Made by a program: the position numbers and the translations under genes | Notes under the pieces: model-generated | What the model saw: the letters and a program-made list of their open reading frames with translations, nothing else | Databases searched by the model: none | What the model was told of the DNA's origin: nothing | From: Chitinophaga pinensis | GTDB lineage: Bacteria > Bacteroidota > Bacteroidia > Chitinophagales > Chitinophagaceae | Reading direction: 5' to 3' | NCBI RefSeq assembly: GCF_007896845.1 | Contig: NZ_VOHS01000041.1 | Location: forward strand, 1 to 41,233 | Length of the DNA stretch: 41,233 nt | Part shown: positions 33,252 to 41,233 of the stretch, piece after piece | Numbering within the stretch: position 1 is the first letter of the stretch | Layout of the letters: the number at the start of each line of letters is the position of its first letter

Positions 33252-33280
33252 CGTAACTGGTTACATAATTAATTACACAA
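33249..33280 (+). promoter_or_regulatory. MarR-type operator candidate
   Basis: TTGCGTAA and TTACACAA form outer arms (7 of 8 matching) and an inner GTAAC-TG-GTTAC repeat starts at 33253. It overlaps the -7 element and the transcript start, so binding by the encoded MarR domain would repress its own gene. Confidence 0.45.
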
Positions 33281-33290
33281 TCATTGGATT

Positions 33291-34241
33291 ATGAGCTTTT
33301 ACGACACCATTGGTAAACTTGCAATAGGTAGCAGATTACGCCAGCTGACAGACATGATCACCGAAGACGCGACACAGATCTATCAGCAATATGACATTGA
33401 TATGAACCCCAAATGGTTCCCGGTATTTTATGTGTTGTCAAGAGGTGAAGCGCAGACTATTACCGCTATTGCCAAAGAAATAGGCCACTCCCATCCTTCT
33501 GTGAGTAAAATCATCAGTGAAATGGCAGATAAAGGGCTGGTAAAGGAAAAGAAGGATAAAACAGACGGACGACGCAATATGGTCAGCCTCTCCCCTAAAG
33601 GAAAAGAAATCACTGACAAGATCGAAGCACAATACACCGACGTCAACAGCGCCATTGAGGCCATATCGGCCAATACGCGTAATGACCTCTGGGAAGCTAT
33701 CGGAGAATGGGAATTCCTGCTCGAACAGAAAAGCCTGTTCCGTAGAGTACTGGAGCAGAAAAAGGAAAGAGAAAGCCGGAAAGTACAGATCGTTGAATAT
33801 ACACCGGCTTACCAGCAGGCATTCAAAGAACTGAACGTAGAATGGATCTCTACTTACTTCAAAATGGAAGAAGCGGATTATAAAGCCCTCGACGATCCAA
33901 AGGGATATATCCTTGACAATGGCGGCTATATATTCGTTGCCCTCTACGAAAACACACCCGTAGGCGTTTGCGCTCTTATCAAAATGAAGGATCCGGAATA
34001 TGAGTATGAACTCGCAAAAATGGCCGTGTCTCCTGCTGCACAGGGTAAAAGCATTGGCTGGTTGCTGGGAAATGCCATATTGGATAAAGCCAGATCACTG
34101 GGTGCAAAGAAAGTATACCTCGAAAGTAATACCATCCTCAAACCGGCCATCAGTCTCTATCATAAACTGGGATTTGAACGCGTCATCGGACATACATCTC
34201 CTTACGAACGCTGCAATATTCAGATGGAACGGGTATTATAG
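33291..34241 (+). CDS. MarR-type regulator fused to a GNAT acetyltransferase
   Basis: A 316-residue protein. Residues 1-150 are a MarR winged helix (IGKLAIGSRLRQLTDMI, AIAKEIGHSHPSVSKIISEM recognition helix, KKDKTDGRRNMVSLSPKG wing). Residues about 165-316 are a GNAT domain with motif A AKMAVSPAAQGKSIGWLLG (acetyl-CoA pyrophosphate loop Q-x-x-G-x-G/S-x-x-L) and ESNTILKPAISLYHKLGF. The fusion is a known bifunctional arrangement found in Bacteroidota, with DNA binding linked to acetylation of an unknown substrate. Single gene. The start at 33291 follows a well-placed promoter and operator. Confidence 0.92.
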   Translation: MSFYDTIGKLAIGSRLRQLTDMITEDATQIYQQYDIDMNPKWFPVFYVLSRGEAQTITAIAKEIGHSHPSVSKIISEMADKGLVKEKKDKTDGRRNMVSLSPKGKEITDKIEAQYTDVNSAIEAISANTRNDLWEAIGEWEFLLEQKSLFRRVLEQKKERESRKVQIVEYTPAYQQAFKELNVEWISTYFKMEEADYKALDDPKGYILDNGGYIFVALYENTPVGVCALIKMKDPEYEYELAKMAVSPAAQGKSIGWLLGNAILDKARSLGAKKVYLESNTILKPAISLYHKLGFERVIGHTSPYERCNIQMERVL

Positions 34242-34301
34242 GATCATATATTCCCGGAAACTATTATTTGTAGTTTCCGGGTTATCGTGTATTTTTCCCC
34301 C

Positions 34302-35327
34302 ATGCAACGTAACAGTATACTGCTCTATGGAGCGAATGGTTATACCGGCGAACTCATTGCCAGATATGCCGCTCAATATGGTCTGCAACCTATCCTTGCC
34401 GGCCGTAAAAAAGACGCGATAGAAGCCCTCGCAAAAGAACTACAACTACCTTTCCGCATTGTTGAACTGCATGACAGCAATGCCCTTAATGCCGCCCTTG
34501 CAGACATTGCACTGGTCATTCAGGCTGCCGGTCCTTATCATATTACCGCACAACCAATGATCGATGCCTGCATCGCTACCAATACCCACTACATCGATCT
34601 TAACGGAGATCTTGATGTATTCGAAATGTTGCAAGGGTATGATCAGGCAGCAAAAAACAAGGATATCATGATATTACCGGGCGCCGGTTTTGATGTTGTG
34701 CCGACTGACTGTCTGGCACTCTACCTGAAACAGCAATTACCCGATGCCCACGAACTGACCATCGCATTCGCCGTCATTGGCAGTGCCCTTTCCCGTGGTA
34801 CATCTATCAGTACACTGCATAAATTGGGTACACCCGGGGCGATCAGAAAAGACAACAAGATCGTATATGAACCAATGGGCAAAAAAGGCATGTCCGTACG
34901 TTTCCCCGGTTATAAAAAACCGGTCTTTGTGATGAGCATTCCATGGGGAGATATCAGTACCGCGTGGTATTCTACCCGTATTCCGAATATACGCACCTTC
35001 ACTGCGATCAATAAATCCGCGTGGTATTTCCTGAAAGGACAGACTGTATTTAACTGGTTGCTCAAAACAGGCTTCATGCGTAGTATCATTATGGGTATAC
35101 TTAAGATGCAATCCGCAGGCCCCAATCAACAGGTACGTGATAAAGCTACCAGTTATATATGGGGAAAAGTATCCAATGTTAAAGGGGAGTCCGTAGAGGC
35201 TAATATGGAAACACCGGAAGCATACTCGCTGACAGCATTTACTATTCTGGTGATTGCAAAAAAGATTATAAGTGGTGATTACAAAGCAGGCTATCAGACG
35301 CCGCCAGTGCATATGGTCCGGATCTGA
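34302..35327 (+). CDS. Saccharopine dehydrogenase-like NAD(P)-binding reductase
   Basis: About 341 residues from MQRNSILLYGANGYTGELIA; the preceding in-frame ATG at 34287 adds five residues and is less likely. The N-terminal Rossmann motif is GANGYTG (dinucleotide binding), followed by LAGRKKDAIEALAKEL, VIQAAGPY and HYIDLNGDLDVFE, the pattern of saccharopine dehydrogenase-family proteins and trans-acting enoyl reductases. Then GAGFDVVPTDCLALYL and a C-terminal ETPEAYSLTAFTILVIAKK. It is probably a soluble oxidoreductase with unknown substrate; true lysine biosynthesis is unlikely because such enzymes are longer. It follows the MarR-GNAT gene by 60 bp and may share its transcript. Confidence 0.88.
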   Translation: MQRNSILLYGANGYTGELIARYAAQYGLQPILAGRKKDAIEALAKELQLPFRIVELHDSNALNAALADIALVIQAAGPYHITAQPMIDACIATNTHYIDLNGDLDVFEMLQGYDQAAKNKDIMILPGAGFDVVPTDCLALYLKQQLPDAHELTIAFAVIGSALSRGTSISTLHKLGTPGAIRKDNKIVYEPMGKKGMSVRFPGYKKPVFVMSIPWGDISTAWYSTRIPNIRTFTAINKSAWYFLKGQTVFNWLLKTGFMRSIIMGILKMQSAGPNQQVRDKATSYIWGKVSNVKGESVEANMETPEAYSLTAFTILVIAKKIISGDYKAGYQTPPVHMVRI

Positions 35328-35374
35328 TATTGGAGATAGATGGGGTGAAAAGAACACTTAACAATAACATACAT

Positions 35375-35410
35375 CATCCGGTCAGACCTGTTTTGTGGCC
35401 CGACCGGATG
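35375..35410. terminator. Hairpin between convergent genes
   Basis: CATCCGGTC / GACCGGATG, a perfect 9-bp stem with an 18-nt loop, located between the reductase stop and the DUF3570 stop. Plus strand continues AAATTTATTT, a modest T-rich end. Confidence 0.65.
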
Positions 35411-35414
35411 AAAT

Positions 35415-36604
35415 TTATTTAAAACGCAGATTCAATGAAACGATATTTGCGTTCATATTTATACTCTTCACATAATGGCCATATCTTAATTCCAGCATAT
35501 TAAAATGCTGCATACCCAATACCCCTTTAGGTGGTGCTATACGCACACCTGTTCCGATAAAACTACTATTGAATTTAGATAGGTCGTAGTTACTCGTATA
35601 ATAGTTATCCTTTACAGTATGCTCCTGATAGGGTGCAAAATATTTCACGGCAGACTGCGTGTAATATCTGTAAAAAGGACTTATTGAAAAGAAAGGCGTG
35701 ATCTTAACCGGCAATTCTATATTGGCTGTGTGCGAAGTTAAACCCCAGTCGTCTGTATAAAAACGATAATAAGCCCTGACAATAAACCGATCACCCAGAA
35801 AATAATTAGCGCGTACGCCCAACGGCACTTTTAGCCGGCTATCAGGAAGATTTTCCTGATGCACTGATCCATCTGCGAAATATACTCTGTAAAATGGCAA
35901 TCCAAGATATCCATGCTGACTTACAAGATCCGCCAGTAATGTAACCTCAAAACGTTGATTAATAATCTGCGAATACGACAAAGAACCTGCATAAGTATTT
36001 CTGTTCGCGGTCGCATAGTGATCATTCTCTTCACCATATGGTGCATTCCTGAGCTCTACAGGTGTCACAAGTTTTACGCGATCAAGATAGGCCTGCAATT
36101 TCGCAGAAAACTCTCCATTTCTATTTCTTGTCTTTTGCGCAAAACTGATATTCCCTCCGAACGACTGATAGTCGAACTCTGTCGAAGAAGATATCCCCAC
36201 TCCGAATGTCGTTCGCTTCTTTTCATTTTCAACAGACCAGCTCAGAGATGGGTAAATACGGGTATCTGCATGAGATGCTGAAGAATTTGCCTTCAGGTCT
36301 ATTTTGTCTGAAGACGCAGATGTATAATGATCAATCCCCACTTCAATATCAAAAGTATGTTTGCGCTGCTTTTTGTCATATCTGAATAATCTGACATCAA
36401 AAACATTAGCGATATCCGTCAGTTTCTGAGAACCAACACCTCCTGTCACAGCGGCATTGTTACCATTCTGGCTGTAGTAACTGGACACCAGATTTATCTC
36501 ATCTACTTTTGTTTCCTGCTTTCATACCCGGTCTCTTTTTGCTGTTGGGCATGTACACGTAATAACGACACGATCGCTGCGGCAGTGAAAAATATTCTCC
36601 TCAT
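35415..36604 (-). CDS. DUF3570 outer-membrane beta-barrel protein (one N-terminal frameshift)
   Basis: Reconstructed as about 396 residues. The true start at 36604 gives a signal peptide (MRRIFFTAAAIVSLLRVHAQ), and the frame then breaks near 36520, where ESRKQK runs into a stop. One missing A in a CAAAAG run restores VDEINLVSSYYSQNGNNAAV, after which the frame is open to the end (357 residues from 36488). Family motifs are SSYYSQNGNNAAVTGGVGSQ, DIEVGIDHYTSASSDKI and the barrel strands ending VSLNLRFK. DUF3570 proteins are predicted outer-membrane barrels of unknown role, usually next to DUF4266, ApbE and thioredoxin genes, as here. It begins 25 nt after the DUF4266 stop. Confidence 0.85.
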
Positions 36605-36629
36605 AGATACAAGCTTTTTCTCTTAACGA

Positions 36630-36862
36630 TCAGTTACAACCACATCCGCCTCCGCTCTTACCAGCGTTAGCACCTGAAGAACCCTCTCTGTAGGATTGAA
36701 AACTTAATTCTGTTTTTCTACCTTGCGGTTACCCGATACCATTTCTGCATCATTTAATCTGTTCTTCTGATATTCCTTTACGGTCGTGCAGGATACGAGT
36801 GCCATCACAGCCAGACATGCGGCCATCGGCCACACAAGAAACAATCTCTTGTCCATACTCAT
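36630..36862 (-). pseudogene. DUF4266 small lipoprotein with Cys-rich tail (frame-disrupted)
   Basis: Reconstructed as about 77 residues and too short to appear as one open frame. The N-terminus MSMDKRLFLVWPMAAC... ends in the lipobox MALVSC, followed by TTVKEYQKNRLNDAEMVSGN and, after a shift at 36713-36717 (five T on plus strand; six needed), TELSFQSYREGSSGANAG and KSGGGCGCN-stop. The conserved KEYQK...LND and the terminal GGGCGCN are the marks of DUF4266. It probably sits in the outer or inner membrane facing the periplasm, and the two C-terminal Cys are a candidate substrate for the thioredoxin encoded upstream. Its start overlaps the ApbE stop (ATGA). Confidence 0.8.
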
Positions 36863-37803
36863 TTTAAATTGATATTTTGTGATGTATAAATTTTATTGTC
36901 GTCATCGATGATGATACATCCGAGATATTGTATCTGATTGATCATATTCAGACCGGCACTGATGCCCATAATTGTCACAGGTGTTGCCATAGCATCAGCT
37001 ATTTCTGCATTGGGGCTAATGATGGTTACACTCTTGATTCCTGTAACCGGCAGTCCTGTTCTGGGATTGATAGTATGAGAATATTCTTCCCTCCGATCAT
37101 TACAAACTTCTCGTAATTACCGGAGGTGGCCACAGCCAGTCCGGTTATATCATGTAGGAAAATGGCAGACCTGCATTATCCGGGTGCGCAATACCAATCG
37201 TCCATGGAGCCCCATCCGGCTGATATCCCCAGGTAACAAGATCTCCGGAGGCGTTTACAATGCCACTTTGTACACCTTCCCTTTGTAACAACACCTTTGC
37301 CATTTCAGCCGCATACCCTTTTCCTATCCCACCAAACCCGATACGCATGCCTTTCTCTTTCAACAAACAGTACTATTTACCTCGTCCAGTAGTATATGAC
37401 GATAGTTAATCAGCCTGACCATTGACTTAGCCGTTGCTGCATCCGGTAAACTGGTCATTGAGCGGTCAAAATTCCATAAACGTTTATCTATTGAACCATA
37501 GGTAATATCAAAGGCGCCATCCGTCACTCCAGAGATTCTGATGGAGCGACGGATAAGCTCAAAAACTTCCCGGTCTACCCGTACTGGAGCAACACCAGCC
37601 TGACGATTGATCTGATTCGTCTGACTCTCATCACTAAACGTCGTCAGCAATGACTCAATACGTCTTATCTCCGCCACGGCATGATCTATTTTTTCTTCCG
37701 CCCATGACTCGTCATCCGCCACCACGGTAATCTCAAAAGCATTGCCCATCAGGCGCACGGATCTGCGAAATACCATCTGTGCAGCCTCAATGTGTGTTTG
37801 CAT
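36859..37803 (-). pseudogene. apbE: ApbE-type FAD:protein FMN transferase, three frameshifts
   Basis: Reconstructed as about 315 residues from the ATG at 37801-37803. It attaches FMN covalently to Ser/Thr of exported proteins in the periplasm. Motifs in order: RLMGNAFEITVVADD, RIESLLTTFSDES, DGAFDITYGSID, GFGGIGKGYAAE, IVNASGDLVTWGYQ, then LAVATSGNYEKF, GGK-EYSHTINPRTGLPV and a final IIIDDDNKIYTS. The breaks are near 37373 (one T missing), 37153 (one C missing) and 37082 (one G missing). Each is repaired by a single base. No signal peptide is seen, which suggests either secretion through a fusion with the upstream thioredoxin or a missing N-terminus. The stop overlaps the DUF4266 start. Confidence 0.88.
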
Positions 37804-37813
37804 CACAAAGCTT

Positions 37814-38231
37814 TTAACCTCCTCTATGAAATGTAACATCTGTCTTAGGATATCCGTCCCATGACGCAATGACTTTGCCATCTGCATTCAGCAGAACAGT
37901 GTAAGGAAATTTGCCTGTAGGGTTATACTCATCAGCAAGTGCTTCATTTTGTCGTTGCACCTGCCGTTCAGGCTGGTTTTTCTTATTTCGGGGGAAATCT
38001 GCATTTACCATTACAAGCGTGGTATCTGCCATTTTTATAAATTGTTCACTGTCAAATATCTCTTTTCTTAATCTGATGCAGGGGCCACACCAATCCGAAC
38101 CCGAAAAATTTAACAAAATAAGTTGGTTTTTATCTCTAGCTGTCTTCTGGCTACTTCAAATCCGGCTCCCAGATTGTAAATGACATCAATAAAAATATCA
38201 ATCCTCCTGTCAGAACACTCCTTACCCGCAT
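37814..38231 (-). pseudogene. Periplasmic thioredoxin-like protein, frame-disrupted
   Basis: Reconstructed as about 139 residues. MRVRSVLTGGLIFLLMSFTI is the signal peptide, then WEPDFEVARRQLEIKNQLIL leads into LLNFSGSDWCGPCIRLRKEI with the CGPC active site. The rest (VNADFPRNKK, KFPYTVLLNADGKVIASWDG) completes a thioredoxin_7-type fold. Two single-base losses explain the breaks in the first part (TTTG near 38150; A-run near 38123). The end reads GYPKTDVTFHRGG-stop, and in the next frame FIEEVKSFVMQTHIEAAQM continues into ApbE, so it may actually be the N-terminal half of a thioredoxin-ApbE fusion. First gene of the four-gene redox operon. Confidence 0.8.
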
Positions 38232-38310
38232 AGTTGCAATTTTAACTACAACGAATGTAAGGTGTGATTCTAAAGAAAACTGAACCTGCTTCAGGCTACC
38301 TCATGAATAA

Positions 38311-38343
38311 AAAAAGCGGCACAAACCATCTGTCTGTACCGCC
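38311..38343 (-). terminator. Rho-independent terminator of the GH97 gene
   Basis: On the minus strand a GCGGTACA / TGTGCCGC stem (one G-U pair) is followed by TTTTTTT, starting about 20 nt after the GH97 stop. Confidence 0.7.
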
Positions 38344-38363
38344 TTTCTTATATGATTTTTTTA

Positions 38364-40481
38364 CTACTTCTTCATCGCTTTAATCGCCGCATCATCTGCT
38401 TCTACCACACTGATGGCATAACCACCACCGGGTGCACATTGCTGCGATAATACCGATTTATTCGTCACGACCATTTTCCTGATCGTATATGCCTTCGGAT
38501 TCTTTGCATAATGCGCATCCTTTGCATCACTGTAAATGGTCGCTATATATTTCTTGCCTGCATCGAGGTAATCAAAACCGATCCTGGATACACGACCATT
38601 TTCATCACAGGTACTGCCGACAAACAGCTGCTTTTTCCCTTGGCCTTACGGGCAATAGTAATATAATCCCCCGGTTCAGCCTCTAGACTTTTGTATCATC
38701 CCAGTCAACCGCTACATCTTTGATAAACTGGAACGCATCCATATGCTTGCGATAGGTTTTCCGGGAAATCTGCCGCCATCTGCAAGGGACTGTACATAGT
38801 CACACAAGGCCAGCTGGCCAATCGTACTATTTACTTTGGAGCTGTTATCAGGATTATATGCGCTGACATTCATTTCGAAAATACCCGGCGTATAATCCAT
38901 CGGACCACCAATCAACCGCGTAAATGGCAGAATAGTCGTATGATCCGGATTGTTACCGCCAAATGCCTCATTTCTGTACCACGGGCAGATTCCTGTCCGA
39001 TCAGGTTCGGATAAGTACGGGACAAACCGGTCATGTGTACAGACTCGTGTGCATCCACCATAATACGATATTCTCCGGCTTTCGTGATCGCATACAGATA
39101 GTGGTTCACGAGCCATGTCCGTAATGATGCTCTCCTCTCGGAATGATATTACCTACATAGCCACTTTCACAGCATTGTAGCCATTATTCACCATAACTTA
39201 TAGGCAGTATCCATGAAACGTTCGTAGTTACGTACAGAAGAAGATGTTTCATGGTGCATATGATCTTAATACCTTTGGCAGCCGCATACCGATGTAATTC
39301 CTGTACGTCAAATCCGGATACGGTGTGATGAAATCAAACACGTAATCTTTCGTCTTGCCAACCAGTCCTCCCACCCTGATTCCATCCTTCTACCAGTACC
39401 GCGTCAAACCCATTCTCCGCTGCAAAATCAATATATTCCTTCACATGTGCAGTATTAGCGCCATGTTTACCATTGGGTTTGGTTTTGGAGAAATCAGTCA
39501 CACCCAATTGTACATTCTCAATATCTGTATAAGCCCAGGTACTTTTACCCGTGATCATTTCCCACCATACACCTACATACTTCACCGGCTTGATCCAACT
39601 CGCGGCATCCGCATATTTTGCAGGTTCATTGAGATTATATACCAATTTAGAAGTCAGAATATCACCCGCTTTATCGCTTACGATAATCGTTCTCCATGGC
39701 GATTTACAAGGTGCCTGCAGATAACCTTTATCTCCGATGGCATCTGGTGTAAGCACAGATTTCAATACGAAGTTCTTATCATCCAGTTCCAGTGACAATG
39801 CAGAGTATTCGATTAATGCTGCTTCATGAATATTGATATACAGTCCGTCTTTACTTTTCATCATCAGCGGTGTTGCAGACCGTAGCTGAAAAAGGCGCCT
39901 GCGAAGCATAGGTGTAATAGCATCCTTCATTTTATCGCTTACTTCTGAGAGATTGGAAGTAACAGTGCTGTATTCCTGTGTATCATAGTCGCCGGGCAAC
40001 CAGAACGCCTTGTGATCTCCTGCCAGCGCAAACTCAGTTCTTTCCTCTTTAATCACAAAATAAGCGAGGTGTCGCTGATGCGGGAACTCATAGCGGAACC
40101 CAAGTCCGTCGTTGAACAAACGGAAACGTACAATGATATTTCTGTCAGTGGAAAGCTGGTGCAGGTTACTTCCAGCTCATTGTACTGGTTACGGATCTGC
40201 TTTACCTCACCCCATACCGGTTCCCATGTTTCATCAAATGTGGAGGTTTTACTGGCGGCTACTTCGAAACTATCGATAAACGAAGCATCTGCTTTCAGTT
40301 CCACTCCAAGGTGACTGGGTCTGATCACGACTTTCCCTTTGTAAGTCAACTGATAGGTGGGTTTTCCATTGTCTGTAATGGAGAACTGTAACTGCAGATT
40401 TTTATCAGGAGATAACAGCTCCTGTGCGTCTGCCATCTTCCATAGGAAAAGGCAACAGATGAAAATAAACGGTTTGCGCAT
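38364..40481 (-). pseudogene. GH97 SusB-like alpha-glucosidase, at least 13 frameshifts
   Basis: About 705 residues in reconstruction, the usual GH97 length. MRKPFIFICCLFLWKMADAQ is a signal peptide and ELLSPDKNLQLQFSITDNG starts the beta-sandwich. Across frames the conserved blocks are all present: VRFRLFNDGLGFRYEFP, VLVEGWNQGWEDWFG, KIIMHHETSSSVRNY, SGYVGNIIPRGEHHYG, IMVDAHESVH, LIGQESARGTE, PFTRLIGGPMDYTPGIFEM and FQFIKDVAVDWDDTK. The glutamates expected for an inverting SusB-type enzyme (HHET, AHES, GQES/RGTE) are kept. Breaks lie near 40146, 39373, 39360, 39311, 39260, 39195, 39165, 39117, 38971, 38806, 38755, 38691 and 38636, nearly all one base lost from a short run. Missense decay is absent, so sequence error is likely. 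Confidence 0.88.
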
Positions 40482-40567
40482 GCTGTGTGGGTTTTGTATA
40501 GCTGATGTGGCTACAAGAAAAATAACGTGAAAAGCTAAAATTATGGGGGCAAGATAACGATTGTACG

Positions 40568-40575
40568 CAAAACTA
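40568..40575 (-). promoter_or_regulatory. -7 element candidate for the GH97 gene
   Basis: The minus strand reads TAGTTTTG, an exact TAnnTTTG match 87 bp before the GH97 start. No convincing -33 element. Confidence 0.3.
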
Positions 40576-40666
40576 CCTGTGCTTTTAGTCAGTAAAAGTA
40601 ACCACAGACACTGATTTATAGCAATAAATAACATGCTGCGGTTACGTTGCCGTCAGTCAGATATGA

Positions 40667-40995
40667 CTATTCTTCCCGGCCAAAAACCTTCCTTAATTCC
40701 TCTTTTGCATGCTCCAGCACATGCTGCTGTTTTTCCGGTAAATTCTTTCCTGCCCTGTTGATATAAAAGTTCAGCATAGACATGGCTGACTGATAAGGCG
40801 TGCCCTTTCTCCGGCGACTTTTGTAGCCGATCTTTTCAAACGAACGGGCAATCTTCTCCGGATCTTCGCTTTTAAAGATCCCTTCCCGCAGGTCATCGCA
40901 TCACTGGTTTCATTAACCTCCCGCGGACCATTTCCTGACAGGGCGCTTCCTGCCAGCCCTGCCAACGGTGTGTTTCTTTGCTCTGGTCTTGCCAT
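40667..40995 (-). pseudogene. DUF3175 protein, one frameshift
   Basis: Reconstructed as about 109 residues from MARPEQRNTPLAGLAG (start 40995; an ATG at 41019 gives an untypical extension). NETSD and then, after one missing base near 40888, DDLREGIFKSEDPEKIARSF, KSRRRKGTPYQSAMSMLNFY, INRAGKNLPEKQQHVLEHAK and EELRKVFGREE-stop. This is the full order of DUF3175, a small, positively charged cytoplasmic protein family of unknown function. As written the first frame runs off to an unrelated Arg-rich end. It is divergent from the GH13 gene. Confidence 0.8.
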
Positions 40996-41054
40996 AATCG
41001 TTTTTTTTAACCAGTTCACAAGCTTCAGGCCGAACTACAGCTGATCCCGCCGTC

Positions 41055-41062
41055 TATATTTG
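41055..41062 (+). promoter_or_regulatory. -7 element candidate for the GH13 gene
   Basis: TATATTTG fits TAnnTTTG, 48 bp before the start codon. The -33 position is weak. Confidence 0.35.
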
Positions 41063-41109
41063 GCAAAAATGTTGTGAACAGTTAGCGTATCATCAAAACC
41101 TCATCAGTA

Positions 41110-41233
41110 ATGGCAACGATTTACGACAAATGGTGGCAGACAGGCGTTATCTATCAGGTATATCCCCGTTCATTTCAGGATAGCAACGGTGATGGCGTAG
41201 GCGATCTGAATGGTATTATCAGCAGACTGGATT
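41110..41233 (+). CDS. GH13 alpha-glucosidase / alpha-amylase family enzyme (5' part only)
   Basis: The first 41 codons are in the window and the rest lies beyond its end. MATIYDKWWQTGVIYQVYPR, SFQDSNGDGVGDLNGII and SRLD form the N-terminus of cytoplasmic GH13 oligo-1,6-glucosidase or alpha-glucosidase-type enzymes (WWxxxVIYQIYPRSFxDSNGDGxGDLxGI). No signal peptide. Catalytic residues are outside the window. It faces away from the DUF3175 gene, and its closeness to a GH97 SusB-like gene suggests a starch or alpha-glucan locus. Confidence 0.9.
   Translation, partial: MATIYDKWWQTGVIYQVYPRSFQDSNGDGVGDLNGIISRLD

Larger units (their letters stand above)
32697..33290. other. 594-bp non-coding region with repeats and a long hairpin
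   Basis: No gene is visible. In order it contains a -7-like TATCTTTG (32757-32764) with no convincing -33, four 22-bp tandem repeats (32827-32914), a 34-bp-stem hairpin (32978-33052) and the promoter/operator of the MarR-GNAT gene (33223-33280). The arrangement could encode a structured RNA or be the footprint of a palindromic element. Confidence 0.55.

Noticed and set aside
34287..35327. Lysine-biosynthesis saccharopine dehydrogenase
   Set aside because: The protein is shorter and its motifs match the broader reductase group; the specific lysine enzyme is not supported.
38364..40481. GH97 as a genuine ancient pseudogene
   Set aside because: All conserved blocks and catalytic Glu residues are intact across at least 13 frame breaks, which decay would not preserve; error is more likely, but accurate reads are needed to prove it.
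40771..41019. Arg-rich 82-residue protein as a real product
   Set aside because: Its second half is the out-of-frame reading of a DUF3175 protein after a single missing base near 40888.

Overview
The window looks like chromosomal DNA of a Bacteroidota member, most probably Chitinophaga or a close relative in Chitinophagaceae. The reasons are the gene content (TonB receptor, PorP/SprF protein, gliding-type C-terminal domain, TlpA/DUF4369 thioredoxin, GH97, GH51, GH27 and GH9 enzymes) and promoter-like TTTG-N20-TAnnTTTG elements. I saw no rRNA, tRNA, CRISPR array, insertion sequence or phage gene.

Layout. 1-547: remains of a multi-pass membrane protein gene. 644-5453: glycan locus with a two-domain GH51 arabinofuranosidase (two frameshifts), a GH27 alpha-galactosidase and a convergent AraC regulator. 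5681-6943: lipoprotein of unknown function. 7023-10685: TonB receptor, PnuC and NadR, overlapping end to end, which reads as a nicotinamide-riboside uptake and NAD salvage operon. 10881-16316: Sel1-repeat protein, histidine kinase remnant, GH9 enzyme, TlpA-like protein, DUF1801 protein and a metallo-beta-lactamase-fold hydrolase.

16470-28838 (minus strand) is the most striking locus. It encodes a roughly 3,078-residue secreted adhesin with about 18 DUF11-type repeats and a CHU_C/type IX sorting C-terminus, then a PorP/SprF-type protein and an OmpA-family protein, so a SprB/SprF-like surface adhesin module. Ten repeats follow an exact 393-bp period, with a higher-order 3-unit (1,179-bp) pattern. 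A divergent LuxR-type regulator (29353) has a receiver domain without its phospho-acceptor aspartate. The intergenic region between them carries two palindromes and a triple direct repeat.

30103-35327: a pair of coiled-coil membrane proteins, a DoxX protein broken in a C8 tract, a DUF2975/HTH pair, a MarR-GNAT fusion and a saccharopine-dehydrogenase-like reductase. The 594-bp gap at 32697-33290 holds four 22-bp tandem repeats and a 34-bp-stem hairpin.

35415-38231 (minus strand): thioredoxin, ApbE flavin transferase, DUF4266 small lipoprotein and DUF3570 beta-barrel, a compact envelope redox operon. 38364-41233: GH97 (SusB-like), DUF3175 protein and the start of a GH13 enzyme. From about 36.5 to 41 kb, and at a few other places, genes are broken by many single-base indels, mostly one base missing from a short homopolymer, while the encoded protein stays well conserved across frames. 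This looks more like consensus sequence error than gene decay, so the broken genes are listed as frame-disrupted with the reconstructed product described.
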